A stretch of DNA of 64,000 nucleotides from Rhizobacter sp. OV335 (GTDB lineage Bacteria; Pseudomonadota; Gammaproteobacteria; Burkholderiales; Burkholderiaceae_C), in contig NZ_FRCQ01000015.1 of assembly GCF_900142965.1 (NCBI RefSeq), positions 97,766-161,765 of the forward strand. Direction: 5' to 3'. The notes under the pieces are model-generated. The model searched no databases. It saw only the letters and a program-made list of their open reading frames with translations, and had not been told where the DNA came from. A program made the position numbers and the translations under genes. This document shows, piece by piece, positions 1 through 8,943 of the stretch (position 1 is the stretch's first letter; each line of letters starts with the position of its first letter).

Positions 1-754
1 GCGAGCGGAACGGCCGGTCGGACGCCAACCCGAGTTCAAAGCACACCGTCGCCGACGGCTTCAGCGGCGACAGCGCGCTGTCGGTGATCGCGATCACGCG
101 CACGCCGCGTGCGTGCACCGACGCGGCCGCGTCGACGACTTCCTGCGAGTAGCTGTGGAAGCTGGTCGCGATCAGCAGCTCGCCGCGCTCCAGGTTGCGC
201 AGCGATTCGTTCAGCATGCCGCCCACGCCGTCGAGCAGGTGAACCCGCAGGTCGAGCTGGCTCAGCGCGTAGGCCAGGTAGCAGGCGACCGGAAAGGCCC
301 GCCGCTGCGCCAGCACGTGCACCCGCGGCGCGGTGCACACCAGCTTGATCGCCGCGGTGAGGTCGGCGGCGCGCACGCTCTCTTCGAGCTGGCCCAGCTC
401 CGACACCGCCTCGGTGACGAACTGGCTCAGCAGCCCTGCCCCCTTGGCGGTCGGCTGCCCCTGGCGGCGCTGCCGGTCGATGCGCTCGCGGTAGCTGCTC
501 GAGCGCTCGACCAGGTGCCCGCGGAACACCTGCTGCATCTCGGAGAAGCCCTTGAACTCCAGCGCGTTCGCGAAACGGATCAGCGACGAGGGCTGCACCT
601 TCGCCGCCTCGGCCACCGCCGCCACCGTGCCGAGCGCCAGCTCGTTCGGCTGGTCCAGCGCATAGCGCGCGATGCGCTGCAACTGCTGCGGAAGTTCAGG
701 GTAGGCCGCCTCGATCGCGGCCTTCAGTTGCTCGTAGTTCGTCGCCCGGGTCAT
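1..754 (-). CDS. RpiR/MurR-family transcriptional regulator (rpiR1), C-terminus cut by window edge
   Basis: Sugar-phosphate-sensing transcription factor. The N-terminal ~75 residues form the RpiR helix-turn-helix (VAEAAKVQPSSLIRFANAL), followed by a SIS sugar-isomerase-like domain carrying TSFHSYSQEVVDAA and AITDSALSPL. The protein runs off the left edge after residue ~251, so about 40-50 C-terminal residues are missing, judging from the paralogue at 8940-9854, to which it is very similar along its whole visible length. The ATG at 754 gives MTRATNYEQL, matching the paralogue start. It lies 75 bases after the stop of the SDR gene at 830, in a gap holding a GAACAAACGTTC palindrome, so it probably has its own autoregulated promoter. 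An IolR-like role is inferred from the neighbouring iolC. Confidence 0.9.
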   Translation of the reverse strand, partial: MTRATNYEQLKAAIEAAYPELPQQLQRIARYALDQPNELALGTVAAVAEAAKVQPSSLIRFANALEFKGFSEMQQVFRGHLVERSSSYRERIDRQRRQGQPTAKGAGLLSQFVTEAVSELGQLEESVRAADLTAAIKLVCTAPRVHVLAQRRAFPVACYLAYALSQLDLRVHLLDGVGGMLNESLRNLERGELLIATSFHSYSQEVVDAAASVHARGVRVIAITDSALSPLKPSATVCFELGLASDRPFRS

Positions 755-770
755 CCATGAAACTTATCAT

Positions 771-782
771 GAACAAACGTTC
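771..782. promoter_or_regulatory. Putative RpiR/IolR-type operator upstream of rpiR1
   Basis: The palindrome GAACAAACGTTC (GAA-N6-TTC) lies 17 bases upstream of the rpiR1 ATG. The same pattern occurs twice in front of rpiR2/livM (9895, 9925) and in front of the galactose-oxidase-like gene (19576). From memory, IolR-type RpiR proteins bind a GGAA-N6-TTCC element. The function is inferred from position and recurrence. Confidence 0.5.
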
Positions 783-829
783 TTTCCGGCCCGGTGCAAC
801 CACAATCATTCGACGCTCTGCCGACGGAT

Positions 830-1642
830 CTACTGCGTTGCCGTCAGCCCGCCATCCAGGTACAGCACCTGCCCCGTCACGAAGCTCGCCCCCGGCCCGC
901 AGAAGAACACCGCGGCACCGGCCACGTCCTGCGGCTCCGCGACCCTCCCGAGCGGAATGCGCCCGAGGATGTGCTCGCGCGTCGCCGGGTTGGCCAGCCA
1001 GTGCGCGCCCATCTCGCCGCGCACCACCGTCGGCGCGATGCCGTTGACGGTGATGCCGTGTGCCGACAGCTCGACCGCATGCTGCCTGATCAGCATCACC
1101 AGCGCGCCCTTGGTCGCGCAGTACGCCGAGTAGCCGCGGTCGCGCATGCCCAGCTGCGCGCGCACCGACAGCAGGTGCAGCTGTCGCCCCGGCGCCCGGC
1201 CGGCCGCCACCGCGTCGACCTGGTGCCGCGCCGCCGCCTGCGCGAGGAACATCGCGGCCTTCAGGTTGACCTGCACGACCTCGTCGAACGCGTCCTCGCT
1301 GACCTCGGCCAGCCGCTCCTCGCGCTGGATGCCGATGCAGTTGACCAGCAGGTCGAGCGCGCCGAAATGCCGCGCGACCGCGTCGACCGACCCGCGCACG
1401 CTGTCGACCGAATGCGCGTCCATCGCGAGGCCCAGCGCGTCGCCGCCGCCGGCGCGCAGCGATGCGGCCAGGCTCTCGGCCTTTTCCGCGCTGCGCCCCG
1501 AGACCGCGACGCGCGCGCCGGCCCCCACCAGCGCGCGTGCGATCGCCTCGCCGATCCCCCCATAGCCGCCCGGCACGTAGGCCACGCGCCCCTGCAGGCC
1601 GAACAGGTCGGCCAGCCCCCACGCTGTCACTGCTTCGCTCAT
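830..1642 (-). CDS. SDR-family NAD(P)-dependent oxidoreductase
   Basis: Classical short-chain dehydrogenase of 270 residues, expected to oxidise or reduce a sugar or polyol hydroxyl in the cytoplasm. The Rossmann dinucleotide loop is PGGYGGIG near residue 28, where the usual leading T of TGxxxGIG is replaced by P. An NCIG motif stands in place of NNAG. The catalytic Y-x3-K is YCATK, with a Ser in LLSVRAQLG upstream. The ATG at 1642 (MSEAVTAWGL) is 2 bases after the stop of the second SDR, so the two are surely co-transcribed with the transporter genes. The substrate cannot be told from sequence. The island suggests a cyclitol, aldose or keto-sugar acid. Confidence 0.9.
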   Translation of the reverse strand: MSEAVTAWGLADLFGLQGRVAYVPGGYGGIGEAIARALVGAGARVAVSGRSAEKAESLAASLRAGGGDALGLAMDAHSVDSVRGSVDAVARHFGALDLLVNCIGIQREERLAEVSEDAFDEVVQVNLKAAMFLAQAAARHQVDAVAAGRAPGRQLHLLSVRAQLGMRDRGYSAYCATKGALVMLIRQHAVELSAHGITVNGIAPTVVRGEMGAHWLANPATREHILGRIPLGRVAEPQDVAGAAVFFCGPGASFVTGQVLYLDGGLTATQ

Positions 1643-1644
1643 CG

Positions 1645-2397
1645 TCAATCCATCAACAGTCCGCCGTTCTGGTCCAGCACCTCGCCGGTGATGAACCCCG
1701 ACAACGGTGATGCAAGAAAGCTGACGGCATGCGCGAACTCCTCCGGCTCGCAGAAGCGGCCGACCGGGATCTGCTGCAGCAGCGCCTGCCGCTGCGCCTC
1801 GTTCAGCTGCTCGGTCACCATCGGCGTGCGCACGTAGGCCGGCGCGATCGCGTTCGCGGTGACGCCGTGCGCCGCCAGCTCGCGTGCCAGCGAGAAGGTC
1901 AGCGCACTCATCGCCCCCTTCGACACCGAATACGCCGTGCCGGCAGTCAGCCCTCCGGTCTTCGCGGCCAGCGAGCTGGTGTTGATGATGCGGCCCCAGC
2001 GCCGCGCCTTCATCGCCGGCACCACCGCCTGCGACCACAGCATCGCGCCGTCGAGGTTGGCGCCCAGCACGCGGTGCCATTCGGCGATCGAGGTGGCCTC
2101 GATCTTGTTGTTCGACAGCACGCCGGCGTTGTTGACCAGGATGTCGACCTCGCCGAAGCGCTCGCGCACCTGCGCATGCGCCGCGCGCACCGACTCGGCC
2201 TGCGAGATGTCGCAGGCCACCGCCAGCACCGCGTCGCCGTGGCGCGCCGCGAGCGATTCCATCGACGCGAGCGACAGGTCGACCATCGCGACGCGGCAGC
2301 CATCGGCGCGCAGCGCGTCGACCACCGCGCGGCCCATCGTGCCGCCGGCACCGGTCACCAGCGCGAGCTTGCCTTCCAGAGGGGTTGAAGTTTTCAT
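1645..2397 (-). CDS. SDR-family NAD(P)-dependent oxidoreductase (FabG-like)
   Basis: Short-chain dehydrogenase of 250 residues. It carries the cofactor loop TGAGGTMG (residues ~15-22), the NNAG motif (DILVNNAGVL), a catalytic Ser in INTSSLAAKTGG, the Y-x3-K as YSVSKGAM, and a C-terminal GEVLDQNGG typical of FabG-like enzymes. I chose the ATG at 2397 (MKTSTPLEGKLALVTGA). An in-frame ATG at 2421 would overlap the livH-like stop at 2405 and add eight residues with no homology value. It sits between the LivH-like permease and a second SDR in one minus-strand operon, which suggests successive oxidation and reduction (epimerisation) of an imported polyol. That pathway assignment is inference. Confidence 0.92.
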   Translation of the reverse strand: MKTSTPLEGKLALVTGAGGTMGRAVVDALRADGCRVAMVDLSLASMESLAARHGDAVLAVACDISQAESVRAAHAQVRERFGEVDILVNNAGVLSNNKIEATSIAEWHRVLGANLDGAMLWSQAVVPAMKARRWGRIINTSSLAAKTGGLTAGTAYSVSKGAMSALTFSLARELAAHGVTANAIAPAYVRTPMVTEQLNEAQRQALLQQIPVGRFCEPEEFAHAVSFLASPLSGFITGEVLDQNGGLLMD

Positions 2398-2404
2398 GTA
2401 TTGC

Positions 2405-3334
2405 TCATGTATCGAGAACACTCTTCTTGCCGAACAGCCCGCGCGAGCGAAACGTGACGACGCCGATGAACAGCAGGTACATCGACATCAGCGACCATTC
2501 GGAGGCATACGCCCCCGTGAGACCGGTGACCAGGCCGACCAGCAGCCCGGCGATCACCGCGCCCCACAGCGAGCCGACGCCGCCGAGCACGATGATCAGG
2601 AAGGCCGGCACCACCGCGTCGACACCCACCTGCGGCCGGATGCCCCAGATCGGCGCCATCACGACGCCGGCCAGCGCCGCGAGCGCGACGCCCAGCGCGA
2701 ACACCGCCGAGCGCAGCCGCGACAGGTTGATGCCGAGCGCGCGCACCATCTCGCTGTCGTGCGCGCCGGCCTTGATGATCGCGCCATACGGTGTGCGCTC
2801 CAGGAACAGCCACAGCGCCGCGATCGCGAGGATCGCGAAGCCGCTGGCGAACACACGGTAGCGCGAATAGATCAGGTCGCCCATCAGGAACGCCCCCGAG
2901 ATCGCCTGCGGCAGCGGCATCTGCTGCTCGTTGCTGCCCCAGGTCAGCCGGATCAGCTCCTCGATCAGCAGCGCCGCGCCGAACGTGAGCAGCAGCCCGT
3001 AAAGCGGGTCGCGCCCGTAGGTGCGGCGCAGGCAGGCCTCGAGCACCAGCCCGACCAGCCCGACCACCAGCGGCGCAGCGAACAGCGCGATGCCATAGCG
3101 CGTGCCCAGCGGCAGCGCCATGTAGGCCGCCTGCGCCTCGGGGAACCAGCCGAGCTTCGGTGCCAGCAGGAACAGCGCGACGTACATGCCGAGCGCGAAC
3201 AGCGAGCCGTGCGCCAGGTTGATGGTTTCCATCACGCCGACGATCAGCATGAAGCCGAGCGCGATCAGCGCGAACAGCAGGCCCAGCGTGATGCCGTTGG
3301 CCAGGTGGGGAATGAGCGATAGCAGCGTGTCCAT
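2405..3334 (-). CDS. LivH-type branched-chain ABC transporter permease
   Basis: Inner-membrane permease of 309 residues with about eight hydrophobic segments and the family signatures ALGFMLIVGVMETINLAHG near residue 25 and a late FLIIVLGGVGSLWGAVIAG stretch. It would pair with the LivM-like permease encoded divergently at 9981 to form the translocation pore of a HAAT-family (LIV-type) importer. It lies directly after two substrate-binding protein genes (13-base gap to the gene ending at 3348) and before two SDR genes. The split of LivH and LivM into divergent operons is unusual. The ligand is probably a polyol or carbohydrate derivative given the operon partners, not leucine. Confidence 0.93.
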   Translation of the reverse strand: MDTLLSLIPHLANGITLGLLFALIALGFMLIVGVMETINLAHGSLFALGMYVALFLLAPKLGWFPEAQAAYMALPLGTRYGIALFAAPLVVGLVGLVLEACLRRTYGRDPLYGLLLTFGAALLIEELIRLTWGSNEQQMPLPQAISGAFLMGDLIYSRYRVFASGFAILAIAALWLFLERTPYGAIIKAGAHDSEMVRALGINLSRLRSAVFALGVALAALAGVVMAPIWGIRPQVGVDAVVPAFLIIVLGGVGSLWGAVIAGLLVGLVTGLTGAYASEWSLMSMYLLFIGVVTFRSRGLFGKKSVLDT

Positions 3335-3347
3335 GGTGTCTCGGGAT

Positions 3348-4637
3348 TCAGGTTTCGTACGAAGGCGTTGCCGCCAGCGGTTCGAGCTTGCAGGCCTGCG
3401 CGCTCTCGGCGTCTTGCACCTCTTCGGGCCGGATGCGCGCGAGGATGCGGAACAGGTCGTCGGGCTGGGTCGGCATCGAGTTGTAGGCGGCGACGTACAC
3501 CGTCTGCTGCAGCTGGTGGGTGTGCGGGTTCATCCACGCGTCGAAGTGCTGCATGCGCTCGGCGGCCGGCACGCGCAGGGTCTCCAGCTCCGCGATCAGC
3601 TTCAGGTTGTTCGTCGTGCCGGTGCGCTGGACCGCGCGCAGCAGCTCGCGCGTGGCCATGTAGCCGTTGAAGAACACGTTGCCGGGCACCTTGAGCCGGT
3701 ACTCCGGATGGGCCTGCCGGTAGCGCGCGACGAAGTCCGGCACGCCGGCCAGCCCGAGCCGCCAGTACCAGGTGGTGCCGAAGATGCCGAACAGCGCCTG
3801 CCGGCCCAGGCCGTAGACGTCCGGCCAGTCCTGCTGGTTGTTGATCCAGCCGACGCTGCGGTCCATGCCGGCTTCCTGCACCTGCTGGCGCAGCGTCTTC
3901 TGGTCGTCGCCCCCCACCGCGGTGGCCACCACGCCAGGGTTCAGCCGGCGCAGCTTGGCCAGCACCGGCGCGAAATCGCGCGTGCCCTGCGGCACCAGCA
4001 GCTCCTCGACGATCTGCCCGCCGTTGCCCTCGACGATCCGGCGGATGCCCTTGGCCGTGTTGTGGCCCCACAGGTAGTCGCTGGTCACCAGCGCCCACTG
4101 GCGGCCGAACCCGGTCATCGCGCCCTTCACCACCGAGGTCGAGAAGTTGGTGCCGTTGGCGTCCCAGACGAACTTGACGCGGTGGCATTCGGCACCCGCC
4201 TCGCTGGGCGAGCTGGAGTTGCTGTTGAAGTAGACGCAGCCGTACTTCTGCGCCACGCGCGACATCGCGCTCGCGACCCCCGAATGCACGCCACCGATCA
4301 GGAACGCCACCTCCTGCTGGCGGATCATCTTCTCGGCCACGGTGACCGCGACCACCGGGTCGCCCGCGGTGTTCTCGTGCACCGTCTCGATGCGCCGCCC
4401 CAGCACGCCGCCGCGCTCGTTGAACTCGGCGATCGCCATGCGCATGCCGAGCTGCTCGTCCTGCCCGCTCGCGGCGTACTGCCCGCTGTCGTCGGTGGCC
4501 AGCCCGATCAGCAGCGGCTTCTTCTGCTTCGCCTGGGCCCACGCATGCTGCGTGGCCCAGGGTCCGGCGAAGCCCGCCACGGCAGCCGCGCCCGGTGCGA
4601 GCACCAGGCGCCGGCGGCTCGGTGAGTGCGCGTGCAT
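3348..4637 (-). CDS. LIV-type ABC transporter substrate-binding protein, copy 1
   Basis: Periplasmic type I binding protein (Peripla_BP_6, UrtA/AmiC-like) of 429 residues. The N-terminus MHAHSPSRRRLVLAPGAAA has three arginines before a hydrophobic run and ends in HAWAQA, resembling a Tat signal peptide. The binding domain starts at PLLIGLATDDSGQYAASG. I chose the ATG at 4637 because longer starts would overlap the upstream gene's stop at 4648 and prepend a basic non-signal sequence. It is clearly a tandem duplicate of the protein encoded at 4648-5979: both share NSNSSSP/NTNSSSP, CHRVKFVWD, INNQQDWPDVYGLG and an ATPSY tail. The two probably bind related ligands for the same permease. Confidence 0.92.
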   Translation of the reverse strand: MHAHSPSRRRLVLAPGAAAVAGFAGPWATQHAWAQAKQKKPLLIGLATDDSGQYAASGQDEQLGMRMAIAEFNERGGVLGRRIETVHENTAGDPVVAVTVAEKMIRQQEVAFLIGGVHSGVASAMSRVAQKYGCVYFNSNSSSPSEAGAECHRVKFVWDANGTNFSTSVVKGAMTGFGRQWALVTSDYLWGHNTAKGIRRIVEGNGGQIVEELLVPQGTRDFAPVLAKLRRLNPGVVATAVGGDDQKTLRQQVQEAGMDRSVGWINNQQDWPDVYGLGRQALFGIFGTTWYWRLGLAGVPDFVARYRQAHPEYRLKVPGNVFFNGYMATRELLRAVQRTGTTNNLKLIAELETLRVPAAERMQHFDAWMNPHTHQLQQTVYVAAYNSMPTQPDDLFRILARIRPEEVQDAESAQACKLEPLAATPSYET

Positions 4638-4647
4638 CACCGGCCTC

Positions 4648-5979
4648 TCACTGCTGGTACGAAGGCGTGGCGTCGTAGCTCTCGAGCTTGCAGGCCTTCT
4701 GCGCGTCCGCATCGACGACCTCCTTCGGATCCACGTTCGACAGGATCTTGAAGATGTCGTCCTTCTCGGCCGGCGTCTCGTTGTAGCTCGCCATGTAGAT
4801 GGTCTGCTGCACCTGGTGGGTCACCGGGTCCATCCACGCATCGAAGTGCTGCAGCCGGTCGCGCGCGGGCATCTTGCGGCCTTCGAGCTTCTTGATCACC
4901 GCGATGTTCTGCGTGGTGCCGGCCTCCTCCACACAGCGCAGCAGCTCGCGCGTCGCCATGTAGCTGTTGTGATAGACGTTGCCCGGCACCTTGATCGCCA
5001 TGCCCGGGAACTGCTTCTGGTAGGCCGCGACGAATTCCTTCACGCCCGGCAGGTCGAGGCGGTAGTACCAGGTGGTGCCGAACACGCCGAAGATCGATTC
5101 CGGGCCGAGCCCGTACACGTCGGGCCAGTCCTGCTGGTTGTTGATCCAGGCCATGCTCTTCTGCAGGTTCAGCTGGATGACCTGCTGGCGCAGCGCCTTG
5201 ATGTCGTCGCCGCCGATCGCGGTGGCCACCGCATTCGGCTTCAGCTGCTGCAGCTTCAGCAGGTACGACGAGAAATCGCGGGTGTTCTGCGGCACCAGCA
5301 GCTCGTCGACGATCTTGCCGCCGTTGGCCTCGACGATCGCGCGCGTCGCGGCCGACGTGGTGCGGCCCCACACGTAGTCGTTGGTCAGCAGCACCCAGTT
5401 CTTGCCGTTCACCTTGATCGCGTTCTTGACGATCGCGTGCGCGAAGTTCGTGCCGTTGCCGTCCCAGACGAACTTGACGCGGTGGCAGTCCTTGCCGGCC
5501 TCGGTCGGCGAGCTGGAGTTGGTGTTCAGGAAGATCGTGCCGTACTTCTGCGCCACCTGCGAGATCGCGTTGGCCACGCCGGAGTGCAGCGCGCCGACCA
5601 GGAAGGCGACTTCGTTGCGCGTGATCATCCGTTCGGCGATGCGCGAGCCCGAGGCCGGCGTGGTCTCGGTGTCCATGTGCAGCGCCTCGATGCGCCGGCC
5701 CAGCACGCCGCCCTTGTCGTTGTATTCCTTGATGGCCATCATCGCGCCGAGGCGCTCCTCGCCGCCGCTCGCGCCGTACTGGCCCGACGCATCCATCGTC
5801 AGGCCGATGACCAGCGGCTTGGCCGTGGCCGCCTGGGCCCAGACGCGGTTGTGCGCCCACGGGCCGAAGAAGGCGGCCGGCGCGGCCGCGGCGATGGCGC
5901 CGGCCTTCAGCAGGCTGCGTCTTGCCGTATCAGGTGCGCCGGTATCGATCGTCTGAACTTCTTTCGTCGACTTGTCCAT
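4648..5979 (-). CDS. LIV-type ABC transporter substrate-binding protein, copy 2
   Basis: Periplasmic binding protein of 443 residues and paralogue of its downstream neighbour. The signal region has ARRSLLKAGAIAAAAPAAF followed by RVWAQA, a twin-arginine motif with an Ala-x-Ala cleavage site near residue 50. The ligand-binding fold begins at KPLVIGLTMDASGQYGASG. The start at 5979 has an AGGGTT-rich upstream stretch (weak ribosome site) and is the first gene after the dehydrogenase, with a 41-base gap. Having two binding proteins for one pore suggests a broadened ligand range. The bound molecule is unknown. Confidence 0.93.
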   Translation of the reverse strand: MDKSTKEVQTIDTGAPDTARRSLLKAGAIAAAAPAAFFGPWAHNRVWAQAATAKPLVIGLTMDASGQYGASGGEERLGAMMAIKEYNDKGGVLGRRIEALHMDTETTPASGSRIAERMITRNEVAFLVGALHSGVANAISQVAQKYGTIFLNTNSSSPTEAGKDCHRVKFVWDGNGTNFAHAIVKNAIKVNGKNWVLLTNDYVWGRTTSAATRAIVEANGGKIVDELLVPQNTRDFSSYLLKLQQLKPNAVATAIGGDDIKALRQQVIQLNLQKSMAWINNQQDWPDVYGLGPESIFGVFGTTWYYRLDLPGVKEFVAAYQKQFPGMAIKVPGNVYHNSYMATRELLRCVEEAGTTQNIAVIKKLEGRKMPARDRLQHFDAWMDPVTHQVQQTIYMASYNETPAEKDDIFKILSNVDPKEVVDADAQKACKLESYDATPSYQQ

Positions 5980-6020
5980 GCTTGTCTCCAGGGTTGTTGT
6001 GGTGTGAGGCCTGCGCTCGA

Positions 6021-6932
6021 TCAGCGCGGAATGATCTGCACGTTGTTCAGCTTCTCTTGCGCCTCCAGCAGCGACGCGATGAACTTGTCGCCCAGGCCCA
6101 GGTTGCCGGCCTGCACGAAGCTCTGGTGCGCCGCCTCGGCGACGAAGCTCGTCGTCGGCAGCATCTCGGTCAGGTGGGTGTAGTAGCGCAGGTCCTTCTG
6201 CGCATTGCCGATCGCGAACTTCAGCCCGGTCAGGTCGCCCTGCAGCGTCTTGCCCAGCATCATCTGGAAGATGCCGGAGTTGACGCCGCCGGCCGAGATC
6301 ACGTCGAACAGCTTCTGCAGCGACAGCCCGCTCTTCGCGGCGGTGGCCACCGCCTCGGCGATGGCGGCCGCGGTCGTCATCGCGAGCATGTTGTTGATCA
6401 GCTTCAGCACATGGCCGTGCCCCGGCGGGCCGACGTGGAAGATGTTCTCGCAGAAGGCCGCGAGCACCGGGCGCACGCGCTCGAAGTCGGCCGGCTCGGC
6501 GCCGACCATCGTGTTCAGCCGGCCCTCCTCGGCCTCCTTCGGGGTGCGGGCGAGCGGCGCGTCGATGAAGGCGACGCCGCGCGCCGCGAAGTCGGCGCGG
6601 ATGCGCGCGGTGGACGCCGGCTCGGCGGTCGAGGTGTCGATCACCGTCAGCCCCTTCGCGGCGGCCGCCAGCAGGCCCTCGCTGCCGTAGACGATCTCCT
6701 CCACTTGCGGCGAGCCGGTGACGCAGATGATCACCACGTCGCTCGCGACCGCCACCGCGGCGCGCGACGGCTGCTCGCTCGCGCCGGCGTCGAGCAGGTC
6801 CTGCAGGTTGGCGCGGTTGCGGTGCGCGACGAAGCTCACCGGAAAGCCCTTGGCGAGCAGGTTCCTGGCCATGCCGTGGCCCATCATGCCTAGGCCGATG
6901 AAGCCGACGCGGGGGTTCTTGTTTGCAGTCAT
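6021..6932 (-). CDS. NAD(P)-dependent beta-hydroxyacid dehydrogenase (3-hydroxyisobutyrate/tartronate semialdehyde reductase family)
   Basis: Cytoplasmic oxidoreductase of 303 residues. The N-terminal Rossmann loop is VGFIGLGMMGHGMARNL. The substrate loop is DAPLARTPKEAEEG, standing in for the usual DAPVSGG. The catalytic lysine motif is GHGHVLKLINNML near residue 175. The C-terminal helical domain (DLRYYTHL) is complete, as is usual for about 300 residues. It lies 19 bases downstream of the iolC-like fusion and upstream of the binding-protein genes. In carbohydrate-acid pathways such enzymes act on semialdehydes; here it may handle an aldolase product or a keto-acid. The exact substrate is not determinable. 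Confidence 0.9.
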   Translation of the reverse strand: MTANKNPRVGFIGLGMMGHGMARNLLAKGFPVSFVAHRNRANLQDLLDAGASEQPSRAAVAVASDVVIICVTGSPQVEEIVYGSEGLLAAAAKGLTVIDTSTAEPASTARIRADFAARGVAFIDAPLARTPKEAEEGRLNTMVGAEPADFERVRPVLAAFCENIFHVGPPGHGHVLKLINNMLAMTTAAAIAEAVATAAKSGLSLQKLFDVISAGGVNSGIFQMMLGKTLQGDLTGLKFAIGNAQKDLRYYTHLTEMLPTTSFVAEAAHQSFVQAGNLGLGDKFIASLLEAQEKLNNVQIIPR

Positions 6933-6951
6933 GGTGTTTCCTTGGTTGGGG

Positions 6952-8943
6952 TCAATTGACGAGCGAGCCGCTCGCGCATTCGGCGCGGGCCTCGGTCCAG
7001 AACTCGATCAGCCGCTGGTAGCTGGCCGCCACCTGGTCGACGACAGCCGCATCGTCCAGCGTGCCGGCGAACCAGCCGTGCGCGGCCTCGGCGAACAGCG
7101 AGCGGCCGACCGCGAAGCCCTTGCACAGCGGCTGCGCAGCCGCTGTGCGGAAGCCTTCGCGCAGCGCAGCTTCGCTCGCCTCCATGCCGAGCAGGAGCAC
7201 GCCGCGGCACAGCGGGTCGTTCGACGCGATCACGTCCCCGATGTGGCGCCACGCGGCCTCGCTGGCGGGCGGGGGCAGCTTCCACCAGTCGGGCCGAATG
7301 CCTGCTGCATAGAACTGGCGCAGCGCGCGCGCCAGCGTCTCGTCGTCGGTCGCCATGCCGCGCGGCGGGATCACCTCCAGCAGCAGCTCATGGCCGGTGG
7401 CGTTGCAGGCCTGGGCCAGCGGGCCGACGCTCGCGACCTGCTGCGCCGCGAGCCCCGCTTCATCGTCGGGGTGGTGGTAGACGAGGCACTTCACCACATG
7501 CTCCTGCGGCCAGGTCCGAAGCGCGAGGCCGACGTTGCAGCCGTCCTCGAAATCCAGCGGCCGCGAGCCGGGCAGCTCGACCGGCCGCGCCACCCACAGG
7601 CCGACGCCGGTCAGCGGCGGCAGGATCTGCTCGCCGAAACGGCCGTCGAGGATCACGCCGGCCTCGGGGAAGGGCTGGCCCGGGTGGCGCAGCGGGTGCG
7701 CCGCACGGGCTGCCGCATGGCCTTGCGCCGCGGCGCGCGCGACCAGCGCCTTGAACTGCGGAATGCGCTCGCGCGGCGTGCCGTGCTTCGCGGCGATCTC
7801 CTCGAACTGCGAGCGGTGGTCGAAGGCCAGCACCGCGAGGCCAGGCCAGGCGCGGTGCCGCGTCGACGCGCGGTGCAGGTGCTCCAGCTTCGCGTCCTCG
7901 CGCAACCGCTGGTGGCGCGAGCCGTGCGCGAGGAAATGGCTCAGCTCGACCCAGCTGGGCATGGCCGGCGCGCAGCCATGCCGAGACACGACGATGGCGC
8001 CACAGGCATTCGCATAGCGCAGCGCCTGCGGCAGCGGCTCGTCGCGCACCCAGCCGCGCAGCAGCCCGGCCATGAAGGCATCGCCGGCCCCCAGCACGTT
8101 GAACACCTCGACCGGGAAGCCCGGGCCGGCGACGCCGTCGTCGAGCCGCGCCGGGATCGCACCGTCATACGCCACGCAGCCCATCGGCCCGCGCTTCATC
8201 ACGATCAGCGCGGTCGAGAGCGCGCGGATGCGGCGCAGTGCGGTCGCGCTGTCGTCGCTGCCACCGGCGATGTGCACCTCTTCCTCGGTGCCGACGACCA
8301 GGTCGCACAGCGGCAGGATCTCCTGCAGCTGCGCGCTGACGTGGGCCGACGCGATGTAGCGCTGCTCGCCCAGGCCCGGCGCGGTCAGGCCCCACAGCAC
8401 CGGGCGGTAGTCGATGTCGAGCACGACGCGCGTGCCGGCCGCGCGCGCGGCGCGCATCGCCAGCAGGCACGCAGCCCGCGTGCCGGGCCGCGACAGGTGC
8501 GTGCCCGAGATCAGCAGCGCGCGGGCACTGGCGATCACCGCCGGGTCGACGTCGTCTTCGCACAGGCCCATGTCGGCGCAGTTGTCCCGGTAGAACACCA
8601 GCGGGAAGGTGTCGCGGTCGCGCAGGCCGAGGAAGACCAGCGCGGTCAGCCGCGACGGGTCGGTCTTCAGCTGCGACACGTCGACGCCCTCGGCGGCCAG
8701 CGTCTCGCGCACGAAGCGGCCGTTGTGCTCGTCGCCGACGCGGCTCAGCATCGCGCAGCGCAGGCCCAGCCGCGATGCGCCGACCGCGGTGTTGGCCGGC
8801 GATCCGCCGAGGTACTTCGCGAAGGTCTGCACGTCTTCCAGGCGCGCACCGAGCTGCTCGCCATACAGGTCGACGGCGGCCCGCCCGACGCAGACCAGGT
8901 CCAGCGCGCGGGCCGCCGGCGGGGCGGAATCTCTGACACTCAT
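6952..8943 (-). CDS. iolC: Bifunctional 5-dehydro-2-deoxygluconokinase / DUF2090 aldolase-like (IolC fusion)
   Basis: A 663-residue fusion. Residues ~12-335 are a PfkB-family kinase with the N-terminal glycine motif KYLGGSPANTAVGASRLG and the C-terminal signature NVLGAGDAFMAG (anion hole and catalytic Asp). Residues ~350-655 are a DUF2090 domain (LAFDHRSQFEEIA, WKLPPP, GFAVGRSLF), the class II-type aldolase partner seen in IolC fusions. The kinase would phosphorylate 2-deoxy-5-keto-D-gluconate, and the C-terminal half would cleave it to dihydroxyacetone phosphate and malonate semialdehyde, as in inositol catabolism. The ATG at 8943 overlaps the rpiR2 stop (ATGA). No iolB, iolD, iolE or iolG is in the window, so the pathway is incomplete here or uses the neighbouring SDRs. 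Confidence 0.92.
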   Translation of the reverse strand: MSVRDSAPPAARALDLVCVGRAAVDLYGEQLGARLEDVQTFAKYLGGSPANTAVGASRLGLRCAMLSRVGDEHNGRFVRETLAAEGVDVSQLKTDPSRLTALVFLGLRDRDTFPLVFYRDNCADMGLCEDDVDPAVIASARALLISGTHLSRPGTRAACLLAMRAARAAGTRVVLDIDYRPVLWGLTAPGLGEQRYIASAHVSAQLQEILPLCDLVVGTEEEVHIAGGSDDSATALRRIRALSTALIVMKRGPMGCVAYDGAIPARLDDGVAGPGFPVEVFNVLGAGDAFMAGLLRGWVRDEPLPQALRYANACGAIVVSRHGCAPAMPSWVELSHFLAHGSRHQRLREDAKLEHLHRASTRHRAWPGLAVLAFDHRSQFEEIAAKHGTPRERIPQFKALVARAAAQGHAAARAAHPLRHPGQPFPEAGVILDGRFGEQILPPLTGVGLWVARPVELPGSRPLDFEDGCNVGLALRTWPQEHVVKCLVYHHPDDEAGLAAQQVASVGPLAQACNATGHELLLEVIPPRGMATDDETLARALRQFYAAGIRPDWWKLPPPASEAAWRHIGDVIASNDPLCRGVLLLGMEASEAALREGFRTAAAQPLCKGFAVGRSLFAEAAHGWFAGTLDDAAVVDQVAASYQRLIEFWTEARAECASGSLVN

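Noticed and set aside
830..1642. Frameshift in the first SDR gene
   Set aside because: The odd PGGYGGIG loop and RAPGRQLHLLSVRAQ segment looked unusual, but the frame is continuous and the catalytic YxxxK and C-terminus are in place.
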